DNA of 64,000 nt, from assembly GCA_049514555.1 (NCBI GenBank), contig JBEKUY010000006.1:62001-126000 (forward strand), read 5' to 3'. Below the pieces are notes generated by a model, which saw nothing but the letters and a program-made list of their open reading frames with translations, made no database searches and was not told where the DNA came from. Below, piece after piece: positions 17,165-28,200 of this stretch; position 1 is the first letter of the stretch, and each line of letters begins with the position of its first letter. A program made the position numbers and the translations under genes. This DNA comes from JBEKUY01 sp049514555 (GTDB taxonomy: Bacteria; Acidobacteriota; Terriglobia; Acidiferrales; UBA7541).

Positions 17165-20100
17165 GTGCGGAAGCTCATTCTGTTTTTGTCTCTCTTGGCG
17201 ACATTCTCTGCAGTGGCGTACGGTCAGAGCAACTACGCTGTTCTGAGCGGGACGGTCAGCGATCCTCAATCTCGGGCTCTGGTCGGCGCGTCGATCGAAC
17301 TCACGTCCGCGAGCACTCATGCGGTGCGCCGCGTTTCCACCAACGAGCAAGGCATTTTCCAAATCACGGGCCTATTGCCTGACGACTACGAGCTTGCCGT
17401 TCAGGCGCCGGGATTCGCGCCGTTGACGGAGAGCTTGCGTCTCGAGGTCGGCGAGAAGCGGGCGATTGACATAAACCTCAAAATCGGCGAGCTCAAACAA
17501 GGTGTCGAAGTAACTGCCTCGGCTGACGTATTGCGGACCGCCGACACGAGCGTCGGCGAGGTCGTCGAACCAACGTCGGTCCAAAACCTCCCGCTCAACG
17601 GCCGCATGCTGATCGATCTGGTGCTGACGGTACCCGGCACGCACGTGGGTTATGGGGCGCAGACGGGACAAACCAGCCCGCTCTACTGGCGCCCGGGCCA
17701 GCGCTCCGCGGTTGTGATCGGCGGTAGCCGCTCGAATGCCAACTTCTACTTGCTGGACGGCTCCACAAACACAGATCCGACGTTCAATACCCAAAACCTG
17801 AGCCCTTCGCCGGACGCAGTCAAGGAGTTCCAGGTGGAGGCGAGCAGCTACACGGCCGATATGGGCGGCGCCGGGGGCGGTCAGATCAACATCGTCACGC
17901 ACTCGGGGACAAGCGAATACCATGGCTCCATATACGAATACCTCCGCAACGGCGCCATGGATGCCACCACCTTTGGCTCGATGGGGAACAACCATCTGGT
18001 CCAAAACAACTTTGGGAGCTCATTCGGCGGACCATTGGCCGGAAAGAATACCTTTTTCTTCGTCAATTACGAGGGCTTGCGACTCTCCCAGGCCGACGCG
18101 CAGATTCTGACCGTTCCCACGCCGACCGAGATCGCCGGGGACTTCAGTCAGAGCGACGTCAAGATCTACGACCCGACCACCGCAGTGGCCAACCCCAATT
18201 ACAACCCCAAGCTGCCGACCGGCGCCTCGAACGTTCCGTACACGCGCAGTCAGTTTCCCAACAACACCATCCCGATCGCCAGGATCAATCCCCTGTTAGA
18301 GAGTTTTTTGATGGCGCAGATTCCTATGCCAAACATGATGATGGATATGACCGGCCAGGACTCGAATAACTACCTCGATGTGCGGAACGAGAGGCATTTC
18401 CAGGACCAGGGCACGATTCGCGTGGATCACAATTTCTCGAACAACGACACTCTCTTTGCGCGTTATTCGCTCGGCGCCGAAAACGGATTCTCGCCAAGCA
18501 GCGGAAACACTTCGACGACGGAGAACCTGCCCGGATTCGGGGCCAACTTTGACAATCTCTCGCAGCAAGCGGTGGTCTCCTGGAACCATATCTTCTCCAG
18601 CAACAAACTCAATACCGTGTCCCTTGCCTTTTCGCGTCTCTCCATGGATCGGACCTCTCAAAACGACAACGTAAACGACTTTGTAGGTCAGCTCGGCATT
18701 CAGGGAGTCGGATTCGGCGGGCCAGGCGCGTGGGGCGCGCCGTGGTTCTCCGTTCAGGGGTACACAGGGATAGGCGATCCTTATGTGGCCACCCCCATGC
18801 ACACATGGGATACGACCGGCGAACTCCGGGACACCTTCGCGTGGCAGAAGGGGCGCCATGGATTGAAGTTTGGGGGCAGTTTCCGGCGCTACATTTGGCC
18901 GATGTGGGGCTTCTTCCAGAATCGCGGCTATTACCAGTACACGAACGGATACACGACCGACATGGGGTTTAACGACGGCACCGGCTCCGGGTTCGCGAGC
19001 ATGCTGCTCAGCCTGCCCACTGTAAAGCAACGTCAGGCAGGAATCCCACAAATGAACCTGCGCAACTGGGGAGGCGACGCGTTCGCGGAGGATAGCTGGC
19101 AGGTAACCCCGACGACCACGCTCAATCTGGGTTTGCGCTACGAATACACGAGTCCGCTCTACGACCGAGACAAAACGAACTCGAATCTGATCTTCCAGGA
19201 TGGCGTACCCTCGGTTTTCGTCGGCGGCGAGCTGGGTTATCCGAAGGGGCTGATGTATTCCAATAAGCACGACTTCGCCCCGCGCTTCGGAGTCGCCAAG
19301 AACCTTCCTAAGCTGGGGCTGGTGCTCCACGGGGCCTACGGAATCTTCTACACGCCCGTGGACCAGAACACCTGGTGCAACCAGCGCCACAATGTTCCGG
19401 ACGTTTTCCCGGAAACGCAGCAGGCCGACAATTTCACTCCTCCGGCCTCTCTATTCGCCAGCGGTTTGAATTTCGGCACGCCCGTGCTTGGCCGGGGCGC
19501 ATTGACGCCGACGATGGTGAGCTTCACCGCCTTCGATCCCCACGCTCCCGCCGAATACATCGAGCAGTGGAACGCCTCGGTGGGAAAGAGCCTCGGGCAG
19601 AATACCACCCTGGAAATCGGCTACGTCGGTGCGCGCGGCTTTCACTTGCAGCGGGCGGACTTGATCAACAACGCGCCTCCGGGACCGGGACCCATTGGAC
19701 CGCGTCGCCCCTTCACGACGCTCACCTTCGTGCCGGGCACCATACTGCCCACGGCCACCACGGATGCGGTCGTGCAGAGCGAAACCTTTCCCGTTAGCAC
19801 CATCAATCTCCTGGAAGACACCGCGCAGAGCTGGTACGACGCGGGCTACATCAACGTGCGCCGCCGCTACTCCCATGGGCTCAGCCTGCTGGCCAATTAC
19901 ACCTTTGCCAAGAACCTGACCAACGCGCCTGATTTCCGCTCCCCCATGGACGAATCTGCCATTCCACAAAACGACTCCGACCTGGCTGCGGAGAAGGGGC
20001 CGGGCTGTGACGTCCGCCACCGCTTTGCCTTGAGCAGCGTGTACGACATCCCGTCGTTCAAGCGCACGGGATGGACGCGCCGCGTGACGCAGAACTGGCA

Positions 20101-20545
20101 TTTCGTCACCGTCTACCAGGTCCAATCGGGAATGCCCTTCACGATCTCCGTGTTTGGCGATACCGCAAACTCCGGGACCGTTCTGGGTGAAAACCCCATT
20201 CGCGCCAACGTGACCGGCCAGCCGATCTTTGGTCCGGGCACGCACACTGCCGCGGAATGGTTCAACCCGGCCGCGTTTGCCACGCCGGCGGCCTTCACGT
20301 TCGGTGACGTGGGCAGGAATTCCGTTTACGGTCCGGGCATGCAAACCCTGGACCTTGCCCTGGAGCGCGCGTTCCACCTCACGGAGAGGGCTAGTTTTCA
20401 GCTTCGGGGCGAAGCCTTCAACGCCTTGAACAAGGTCAACTTAGGCACGCCGAACCGCTTCGTGAACGAGCCGCAGTTCGGCAGCATCACCATGGCCATG
20501 ACGCCGGGACGAGAAATCCAACTCAGCGCGAGAGTGTCCTTTTAA
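17165..20545 (+). CDS. TonB-dependent receptor, Oar-like, with N-terminal carboxypeptidase-regulatory domain
   Basis: This 1,126-aa outer-membrane barrel protein imports or binds large ligands using TonB energy. The GTG start at 17165 follows GGGGAGGTG and opens a signal peptide (MRKLILFLSLLATFSAVAYG). A CarboxypepD_reg-like beta-sandwich follows (VLSGTVSDPQSRALVGASIE, about residues 25-110). The plug domain contains VQNLPLNGRMLIDLVL and VIGGSRSNANFYLLDGS, and the long barrel ends in the outer-membrane C-terminus MTPGREIQLSARVSF. This architecture is the expanded Oar/SusC-distant type common in Acidobacteriota. It is the first of four same-strand genes with a multihaem cytochrome and ASPIC-UnbV proteins. 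The ligand is unknown. Confidence 0.93.
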   Translation: MRKLILFLSLLATFSAVAYGQSNYAVLSGTVSDPQSRALVGASIELTSASTHAVRRVSTNEQGIFQITGLLPDDYELAVQAPGFAPLTESLRLEVGEKRAIDINLKIGELKQGVEVTASADVLRTADTSVGEVVEPTSVQNLPLNGRMLIDLVLTVPGTHVGYGAQTGQTSPLYWRPGQRSAVVIGGSRSNANFYLLDGSTNTDPTFNTQNLSPSPDAVKEFQVEASSYTADMGGAGGGQINIVTHSGTSEYHGSIYEYLRNGAMDATTFGSMGNNHLVQNNFGSSFGGPLAGKNTFFFVNYEGLRLSQADAQILTVPTPTEIAGDFSQSDVKIYDPTTAVANPNYNPKLPTGASNVPYTRSQFPNNTIPIARINPLLESFLMAQIPMPNMMMDMTGQDSNNYLDVRNERHFQDQGTIRVDHNFSNNDTLFARYSLGAENGFSPSSGNTSTTENLPGFGANFDNLSQQAVVSWNHIFSSNKLNTVSLAFSRLSMDRTSQNDNVNDFVGQLGIQGVGFGGPGAWGAPWFSVQGYTGIGDPYVATPMHTWDTTGELRDTFAWQKGRHGLKFGGSFRRYIWPMWGFFQNRGYYQYTNGYTTDMGFNDGTGSGFASMLLSLPTVKQRQAGIPQMNLRNWGGDAFAEDSWQVTPTTTLNLGLRYEYTSPLYDRDKTNSNLIFQDGVPSVFVGGELGYPKGLMYSNKHDFAPRFGVAKNLPKLGLVLHGAYGIFYTPVDQNTWCNQRHNVPDVFPETQQADNFTPPASLFASGLNFGTPVLGRGALTPTMVSFTAFDPHAPAEYIEQWNASVGKSLGQNTTLEIGYVGARGFHLQRADLINNAPPGPGPIGPRRPFTTLTFVPGTILPTATTDAVVQSETFPVSTINLLEDTAQSWYDAGYINVRRRYSHGLSLLANYTFAKNLTNAPDFRSPMDESAIPQNDSDLAAEKGPGCDVRHRFALSSVYDIPSFKRTGWTRRVTQNWHFVTVYQVQSGMPFTISVFGDTANSGTVLGENPIRANVTGQPIFGPGTHTAAEWFNPAAFATPAAFTFGDVGRNSVYGPGMQTLDLALERAFHLTERASFQLRGEAFNALNKVNLGTPNRFVNEPQFGSITMAMTPGREIQLSARVSF

Positions 20546-20588
20546 CCGGCGCGGCGTTCACAGAGGCGAGGTTTTCCCGCGGCGGTCC

Positions 20589-23501
20589 GTGGCGGCGCTG
20601 GCGCCATCGGACCGCCGACCGGGGGCTACGTTGAGACGACTTCTTCCATATTTTACCGTTGCGCTCGCGTTGACCGCACTTTTCCTGTACGCGTGGCCTA
20701 CACCGACGGTCATCTACGAAGGCGTACTCGTGCTGCACGTCCTGCTCGGCGTTCTTTTCCTTCTATTGACGGTTCCTTTCTTGCTGCGCCTGGTGCGGGA
20801 GGGTTCGATCGGCGAGCGCCTTGGCTGGATTGTTCTCCTGATCGGCGGGGTGCTGGGCGCGGCGGTGATCTATACCGGCGCGCGACGGCAGGAGTGGCCG
20901 CTGCTTTACTCCCACATCGTTGCCAGTGTCTTTGCCTGTGCGGTTCTTTTCTCCGCGATGGCGGGACGTCGCGGTTGGCTGGCTTCCGGTGCGGCAAAAC
21001 CCGTTTTGCGGATGGCCTTGTCCTTTGGGCTGTTTGCCGGCATTGCGGGTGCGGCGTGGTGGGTGCGCACCGTGCCGTGGCAGCGCGCCAACGTCATTCG
21101 GAATCCTGAGATCGCCCCCGCGAGCATGGATGGTGAAGGCGACGGCCCGAACGGCCACTTCTTCCCGAGCTCGGGACAAACCGCCACCGGGAAGACGGTC
21201 CCCGAAGACTTCTTCCTCGATTCGCAGACCTGCCAGCGGTGCCATGCGGACGTTTACGAACAGTGGCAGAGCTCGATGCACCACTTCTCCTCGTTCAACA
21301 ATCAGTGGTACCACAAGAGCATCGAGTACATGCAGGACACCGTCGGCGTGAAACCCTCCAAGTGGTGCGCCGGGTGCCATGACGCAGCGCTTTTCTTTCC
21401 CGGGAACTTTGAGACGCCCATCGCGCCCCGCGTGAACACCGTGGCGGCCCAGGCGGGAATCGGATGCATGGTCTGCCATTCCTTCCGGCGCATCAAGAGC
21501 ACGATGGGGAATGGCGATTATGTCCTGGAATACCCGCCGCTGCATAAGCTGGTTGCCAGCAAAAATCCCGTCGTGCGCCGAATGATTGATTTCCTGATCG
21601 AAGAAAACCCGGAACCGCACCGGCGAACGTTTCTGAAGCCCTTCATGCGCGCGCAGACGGCCGATTATTGTTCGGTGTGCCACAAAGTGCATCTGGATGT
21701 GCCGGTGAACCACTATCGCTGGACGCGCGGTTTCAATGACTACGACAATTGGCAAGCGAGCGGAGTATCCGGCTTTGGCGCCCGTTCGTTCTATTACCCG
21801 CCGAAACCGCAGAACTGCGCGGATTGCCACATGTCGCTCGTCGCCTCGCGCGATGCCGGCAACATCAACGGTTTCGTCCATTCGCACCGTTTCGTGGCCG
21901 CGAACACCGCCGTGCCGTTTGCCAACCAGGACAGGGTGCAGCTTGCCGATGTGGAAAAGTTCCTGACGAGCGGCGTTGTGCGGGTGGACATCTTCGCGAT
22001 TTCGCCGGACAAGCCTTCGACGGCCGCCCAGGCCCCCGGGGCGCAGCCACAAATCGAAACGACCTTCGCCGTGGGCGAAGAGGCGGGAATGCCTGCGCCC
22101 GCGGCCGTCATTCCGGCGACGCCGCCTCAGCCGGTGACGGCGCCGCTCAATCGCGTCAATCCTGCTGTGCGGGCCGGCGATACGGTCCGCGTGGACGCGG
22201 TTGTCCGCACCCTGAGTGTCGGGCATTTCTTCCCGGGTGGCACGGTGGACGCTTTCGATTGCTGGCTCGAGTTGAAAGCGACGGACGACCAAGGGCGCGT
22301 GATTTTCTGGAGCGGCGGCGTCGAAGACAACGCCCGTGGCCCGATCGATCCTGGAGCGCATTTCTATCGCTCGCTGCTGATTGATGCGCACGGCAACCCG
22401 ATCACCCGGCGCAACGCTTGGGCGGCACGCGCCACCGTGTATGCCCATCTCATCCCCCCCGGTGCTGCCGATACGGTTCACTTCAGGCTGCGCATCCCCA
22501 AAAACGAAAAGGGGCGCATTCATCTCGAGGCGAAGCTGAACTACAGGAAGTTTTCCTTCGAGAATACGCAGTTTTCGTTCGCGGGCGTGCTGGAGAAGAT
22601 TAGGCCGAGCGATGTGACGCCCGATTATGATGACCGCCGGCTCACGTATACTGCCGATCTCTCTGGCGTCTCCGGAAGAATCAAGGCGATTCCTGACCTT
22701 CCCATCATCACCATGGCGCATGACGCCGTGGACCTCGAGGTTCTTCCATCAAGCGCCCCGGAGCCACAGCCGAAGACCGCGTTTGACTCGAAAGAATGGC
22801 AACGGTGGAACGATTATGGCATCGGCTTGCTGCTTCAGGGGGACTTGAAGAACGCCGAGGCTGCGTTCGAAGAAATCACCAAGATGGACGGCGCGAATCC
22901 TGACGGCTGGGTGAACGTCGGCCGCGCCCGGGTCTTGGAAGGCGACATGGACGGGGCGCGCCGCGTGTTGGAAAAGGCGCTCCAGATTGCCCCGCGTCTG
23001 GCTCGCGCAAACTACTTCTATGCCCGGGTCCTCCGGGAGAACGGCGATTACGATAGCGCGATCGCGCATTTGCGGCTTGTGCTCGAGCAGTATCCCCAGG
23101 ATCGCGTCGTTCGCAACGACCTGGGGCGCATCCTCTTCCTGCAGCGGAAGTACCCGGAAGCCATCGGCGAGTTCCGGAAGACACTTGCAATCGATCCAGA
23201 AGACCTGGAAGCAAACTACAACCTGATGCTCTGCTACTCGGGACTCGGCGATCCAGACCGCGCCCAGCAGTTCGAAACGCGCTACCTACGTTTCAAAGCG
23301 GACGAGGCCTCCCAGACTCTCACTGGTCCCTATCGCGAAAAACATCCCGAGGACAACCTGGAGCGCCAGGGAATTCACGAACATGATTCCGGCCCCATCG
23401 CCGAATTTCTGCCGAAAGGTGCGCCCTACGTACGGACGCAAGCAGCGGTCCGAAAAAGCGGTGCGTCCGGCTTGAAGAACTTTCACGGGGGCAGTCGATG
23501 A
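20589..23501 (+). CDS. Membrane-anchored five-haem cytochrome c with C-terminal TPR domain
   Basis: This 970-aa protein has three parts. Residues about 15-160 form four or five membrane helices (YFTVALALTALFLYAW and others). A cytochrome c-554-like part carries five CXXCH sites with first cysteines at about 215, 260, 293, 361 and 410 (CQRCH, CAGCH, CMVCH, CSVCH, CADCH). The last 270 residues hold TPR repeats (WNDYGIGLLLQGDLKNAEAA, DPEDLEANYNLMLCYSGLGD). It should be an extracytoplasmic electron carrier held at the inner membrane. The start may be GTG 20589 or TTG 20632. It begins 43 bp after the receptor gene and overlaps the next gene by 4 bases (ATGA). The redox partner is unknown. Confidence 0.9.
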   Translation: MAALAPSDRRPGATLRRLLPYFTVALALTALFLYAWPTPTVIYEGVLVLHVLLGVLFLLLTVPFLLRLVREGSIGERLGWIVLLIGGVLGAAVIYTGARRQEWPLLYSHIVASVFACAVLFSAMAGRRGWLASGAAKPVLRMALSFGLFAGIAGAAWWVRTVPWQRANVIRNPEIAPASMDGEGDGPNGHFFPSSGQTATGKTVPEDFFLDSQTCQRCHADVYEQWQSSMHHFSSFNNQWYHKSIEYMQDTVGVKPSKWCAGCHDAALFFPGNFETPIAPRVNTVAAQAGIGCMVCHSFRRIKSTMGNGDYVLEYPPLHKLVASKNPVVRRMIDFLIEENPEPHRRTFLKPFMRAQTADYCSVCHKVHLDVPVNHYRWTRGFNDYDNWQASGVSGFGARSFYYPPKPQNCADCHMSLVASRDAGNINGFVHSHRFVAANTAVPFANQDRVQLADVEKFLTSGVVRVDIFAISPDKPSTAAQAPGAQPQIETTFAVGEEAGMPAPAAVIPATPPQPVTAPLNRVNPAVRAGDTVRVDAVVRTLSVGHFFPGGTVDAFDCWLELKATDDQGRVIFWSGGVEDNARGPIDPGAHFYRSLLIDAHGNPITRRNAWAARATVYAHLIPPGAADTVHFRLRIPKNEKGRIHLEAKLNYRKFSFENTQFSFAGVLEKIRPSDVTPDYDDRRLTYTADLSGVSGRIKAIPDLPIITMAHDAVDLEVLPSSAPEPQPKTAFDSKEWQRWNDYGIGLLLQGDLKNAEAAFEEITKMDGANPDGWVNVGRARVLEGDMDGARRVLEKALQIAPRLARANYFYARVLRENGDYDSAIAHLRLVLEQYPQDRVVRNDLGRILFLQRKYPEAIGEFRKTLAIDPEDLEANYNLMLCYSGLGDPDRAQQFETRYLRFKADEASQTLTGPYREKHPEDNLERQGIHEHDSGPIAEFLPKGAPYVRTQAAVRKSGASGLKNFHGGSR

Positions 23502-25207
23502 GCAAGCTGACGCTGCGCCGAACTCACAATTCACTGCTGGGTGCACTCGCGTCGCTGCTTGTTCTCTCGCCCGTGGCGTCCCCCGCGCCTGCAGAATCGC
23601 AAGTGCACTTCCGCGACGTAACGCAACAGGCCGGTATCCACTTCATCCACAACAATGGGGCATTCGGAAAGAAGTATCTCCCCGAGACGGTGGGGCCGGG
23701 CGTCGCGTTCATCGACTACGACAACGACGGCTACCCCGGCATTTTCTTGGTGAATGGCATGGACTGGCCGGGCCATTTCCGCCGACACTCGACTCCTCGC
23801 CTCTACCACAACAATCGCGACGGCACGTTCACTGACGTCACGCACAAGGCCGGTCTCGACATCGAAATGTACGGCCTCGGCGTTGCCGTGGGCGACTACG
23901 ACAACGACGGCTACGACGACCTTTTCGTTACCGCACTTGGCCAAAGTCATCTCTTTCACAACAATGGCAACGGCACGTTCACCGACGTCACGCAGAAAGC
24001 GGGCCTCGGCGGTATCCGCGAGTTCAGCACCAGCGCCGCCTGGGTGGACTACGACAAGGACGGCTATCTCGATCTCGTGGTCGGCAATTACGTTCAATGG
24101 TCTCCGGAAAATGACCTTTACTGCACACTCGACGGCAAATCGAAGTCCTACTGCACGCCCGAGTCCTACAAGGGCGCGTCGGTGCGCCTGTGGCGCAATC
24201 GCGGAAACGGCACCTTTGAGGACGTGACGCAGAAGGCCGGCCTGCACAATCCCACTTCGAAGACCCTGGGCATCGCCGTCATCGATTACGACAATGACGG
24301 CTGGCCCGATCTTTTCTTCGCCAACGACACGGAGCCCAACAAGCTTTACCGAAACAACGGCAACGGCACCTTCACGGAGCGCGGCGTCCTCGCCGGCGTG
24401 GCTTTCAGCGAGGCAGGAGTGGCGCGCGCGGGAATGGGCGCGGATGCAGCCGATTACGACCGCTCTGGACATCCCAGCCTTCTGGTCAGCAATTTCTCGA
24501 ACCAAATGCTCGGCCTGTACCACAACGAGGGCCAAGGCCTCTTCGTGGACGAAGCGCCGCGCTCGGAAGTGGGCCGACGTTCGCTGCTGACGCTTGGCTT
24601 TGCCTGTTTCTTCTTCGACTACGATCTCGACGGCTGGCCGGATGTCTTCGTGGCCGATGGTCATATCGATGAAAGCATCCAGCGCGTGCAGGCCACGGTG
24701 CGATACGCTGAGCCGCCGCACTTATTCCGAAATCTCGGGCAGGGCAGATTCACTGAAGTCACCGATGCGATGGGCAGAGCGTTCGCCACACCGCGCGTGG
24801 CCCGTGGTGCAGCTTACGCCGATATTGACAATGACGGCCGCCTCGACCTGCTCATCTCCACTAACGGAGGTCCCGCAGTCCTGTTTCACAACGAAGGCGG
24901 GTCGAACTCGAGCCTGCGGATCAAGCTTGTGGGCACGAAATCCAATCGTGACGGCATCGGCGCCCTCGTCCGCCTGATTACCGCCGACGGCCCACAATCG
25001 CGCGTCCTCTGCAGCGGTTCGAGCTATCTATCTTCGAGCGAGCTTGTGCTGACCTTCGGCCTCGGCAAACAAACCAAGGCCGATTCGCTGGAGATCCATT
25101 GGCCCAGTGGTCAAGTAGACCGCCTCTCCGGCATCGCCGCCGGACAAACCATCACCGTGACGGAAGGGAGGGGGATTACGTCGTCGCGACAGTACGTGAT
25201 AAGGTAA
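23498..25207 (+). CDS. CRTAC1-type FG-GAP repeat protein with ASPIC/UnbV domain
   Basis: This is a 569-aa exported protein: signal sequence (LLGALASLLVLSPVASPAPA), then a seven-bladed propeller built of FG-GAP/VCBS repeats. Each blade shows a calcium-type loop, such as DYDNDGYPG, DYDNDGYDD, DYDKDGYLD, DYDNDGWPD, DYDLDGWPD and DIDNDGRLD. The C-terminal 80 residues are an ASPIC/UnbV domain (GIGALVRLITADGPQSR, SLEIHWPSGQVDRL). Related proteins are adhesins or extracellular binding proteins; no enzyme activity is established. The start is fixed by ATGA overlap with the cytochrome stop (23498-23501). The next gene follows after 8 bp. Confidence 0.92.
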   Translation: MSKLTLRRTHNSLLGALASLLVLSPVASPAPAESQVHFRDVTQQAGIHFIHNNGAFGKKYLPETVGPGVAFIDYDNDGYPGIFLVNGMDWPGHFRRHSTPRLYHNNRDGTFTDVTHKAGLDIEMYGLGVAVGDYDNDGYDDLFVTALGQSHLFHNNGNGTFTDVTQKAGLGGIREFSTSAAWVDYDKDGYLDLVVGNYVQWSPENDLYCTLDGKSKSYCTPESYKGASVRLWRNRGNGTFEDVTQKAGLHNPTSKTLGIAVIDYDNDGWPDLFFANDTEPNKLYRNNGNGTFTERGVLAGVAFSEAGVARAGMGADAADYDRSGHPSLLVSNFSNQMLGLYHNEGQGLFVDEAPRSEVGRRSLLTLGFACFFFDYDLDGWPDVFVADGHIDESIQRVQATVRYAEPPHLFRNLGQGRFTEVTDAMGRAFATPRVARGAAYADIDNDGRLDLLISTNGGPAVLFHNEGGSNSSLRIKLVGTKSNRDGIGALVRLITADGPQSRVLCSGSSYLSSSELVLTFGLGKQTKADSLEIHWPSGQVDRLSGIAAGQTITVTEGRGITSSRQYVIR

Positions 25208-25215
25208 GGGCCGCC

Positions 25216-28200
25216 ATGAAAAGTTCAATCGATCTGGCCCGAGCAGTTGGCCTTCTCACCCTCGCTGTTGCGCTTGCTTTCGCCGCCTCTCCCGCGCGGC
25301 AGGAGAATCCCCCCAAGGCCGGCGAGTCACACGCGAGGCCCGCCGCGGCCTCTTCCGATCCCATCCAGGCTGCGCGCCTGAACAATATCGGCGTCGCTTA
25401 CATGGGCCAACAGCGCTTCGAGCCCGGGCAGAAGCTTTTCGAAGAAGCCCTTGCTGCCGATCCGCAGTTCCACGTTGCCCGTCTGAACCTCGGTATTGCG
25501 CTCTTCAGCGAGCAGAAACCCGGTCCTGCGCGCGCCGCCCTCGAAGAGGCGACGAAAAACCTCCCCAACGATCCTTACGCCTGGTTCAACTTGGGACTGG
25601 TTTACAGAGACCTGAACGAACCCGAGAAGGGCATCGCCGCTTTCCGCCACGTCGCGGAGCTCGTCTCCGACCCAGATGCGTACTACTTTGTCGGAATCCT
25701 TTACAGCCAGACTCAGAACTACGACGAGGCTATCGCCGCATTCAATCACGCTCTCTCGATCAGCCCGTTCCACGCTTCGGCTGAATTCGGCCTGGGGCGC
25801 GCCTACCAGCGTAAAGGCGACATGGAATCGGCCCGAAGCCATTTGACCCAGTTCCAGAAGATCACGCAGTCGCATCTCGGCGCGGCGCTCACCCTGGGAT
25901 ACGCTAATCAAGGACGTTTTTCCGTCGCTGAGAATTCCCCACGCGCTGCCGTGCTTTCCCCGCCCGCTGCGATCCCCGTGACGTATACGGCTCAGCCTAT
26001 CTCTGAGGCAGTGAAGCCTGCCTCGGCACTGCCCGTCGGCCCAAGCATGGGCGCCTGCTTCCTCGACTACGATGGAGATGGTCTGCCCGACCTCTTCTTG
26101 GTTAGCAGCGACCTCCACAGTTCAAGCCGCCTTCTTCGCAATCTCGGCAACGGCAGCTTTGAAGATGTCACCGAATCCTCCGGCTTGGCTCGTAAGGGAA
26201 ACGGCTACGGCTGCGCTGCCGGAGATTTTGACAACGACGGGCACACCGACCTCGCCGTCTGCTACTCCGATGGTGTTCTTCTCTACCACAATCAGGGCCA
26301 CGGCACGTTTGTGGACGTCACCGAAAAAGCAGGCATCCGCCGCGAAAAGGGCTGCGTCGCCGTCACGTTCGTCGATTACGATCACGATGGCGACCTCGAT
26401 CTCTACATAATCAACTCCCCTTCTTCGGCAGACGCCTCGACGCGCGCCCATAACGTCCTCTGGCGCAACAACATGAACGGCACCTTTACCGATGTTTCCA
26501 ATGAAACAGCCCTTGGCGTTGATTCGACCGGCGCAGGTGTCGTCACCACCGATTTCAACAACGACCGCGCTATTGATTTCGTTGTGGCCGGCGGTCCATC
26601 CGGCGCGCAGATTTTCCTCAATCCTCGCGAAGGGGAATTCACGCCTCTCGCGGCAATTGATTTTCAGAAGGAACATCTCCCGCCCGCCGTCGGCGTCATC
26701 GCGTTCGATTTCGACAAGGATGGCTGGATGGATCTGGCCTTCACCCACGCGGGCTCGCCCGGCATCAGCCTCTGGCGAAACATCGAAGGCAAGCGCCTCG
26801 AACGCGTTCCGCTCCCCGATCTAGGCTGGCAGCGCGGATGGGGATTGGTCGCGCTTGACTATGACAACGACGGCTGGCTCGACATCGCTGCCGTCGGCGA
26901 AACCTCTCACGGTGGCGAGGTGCGTTTGCTGCGTAATCTTGGCCCTGCGGGCTGGGCCGACGTCACTCGCGAAGTCCATCTTGATGCTGTGCGCCTCACC
27001 GAGCCGCGCGCCCTGGCTGTCGCAAGTCTCAATGGCGATGGCAATTACGATCTGGTCGCGACCCAGCTCGGCGGCCCGCCTCTCGTGTTGCGCGCCTCTG
27101 GCGCCAACAAGCACAACTGGATTCAGGTCAATCTGCAGGCGCTCTTTGACAACAAGAGCGGAATTGGCACCAAGGTCGAGGTTTTTGCCGGGCCGTTGTA
27201 CCAGAAGTGGGAAGTGCAGGGTGCTTCCGGTTATCTCAGCCAAAACGCTGCGCCGATTTACGCAGGGCTGGGCAGCGAACGCGAGGCGGATGTAGTCAGA
27301 CTTCTTTGGCCGACTGGCGTTCCCCAAGACGAAACTCGACTCTCCGCCAACACCGCGCACACCATTGAGGAAATCGACCGCCGCGGCAGTTCGTGCCCCG
27401 TTCTTTTTGCCTGGAATGGCCACGAATACGAATTCATCGCCGACATGATCGGCGCCGGCGTCGTGGGCCATTGGGTCGCCCCCGGCGAGCGCAATATTCC
27501 CGATCCCAGGGAATACTTGAAAGTGTCTGGAAGAATTGTGCGGCCTCGCAACGGCCTGCTGAGTTTCCGCTTTATGGAGCCGATGGAAGAGACCGTTTAT
27601 CTCGATCAGGTCCGCCTTTTGGCCGTCGACCATCCAGCGTCGATTGATGTTTATCCCAATTCGCGCTTTGCGAGCGCTCCGCCTTTTCCCGAGTTCCGCG
27701 TCATTCCCGCGGGCCGCGACGCTCATCTGCCCGTCGGCGCCTGGGGCGAGAACGGCGAAGACGTCCTCGATCTCATTTCGAAGGGCGACCGGCGCTACGT
27801 CGCCGATTTTGAAGAGTTGCCGTTCGCAGGCTTTGCCAAGCTCCACCGGCTTGAGCTTGACCTCGGCCCGTGGGACCCGCAGCGTCCTCTGCGGCTGCTG
27901 ATGCACGGCTACACGGACTACTTCGGCGCAACCTCGATGTACGCCGCCAACCAAGCTGGCATCAAGGTGATCCCTCCCTATGTGGAAGCCCTTGATGCCG
28001 CGGGACGCTGGATTCGCGTCGTGGACGATTTCGGTTTCCCCGCCGGCCTCGCCCGCACGATGGTCGGTGACCTCACCGGCAAGTTGCCGCCGGGCACGCG
28101 GCGCATCCGCATCGTCACGAACCTCAGAATCTACTGGGACCAGATTCTCATCGACAGCACGCCCGATTCGCAACCGGTCCGTGTCTCGGAGATTCCTCTG

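Noticed and set aside
23700..27000. Recurring GACTACGACAACGACGGCTA-like DNA repeats
   Set aside because: They are the codons of FG-GAP calcium loops (DYDNDG) in the two propeller proteins, not independent DNA repeats or CRISPR.
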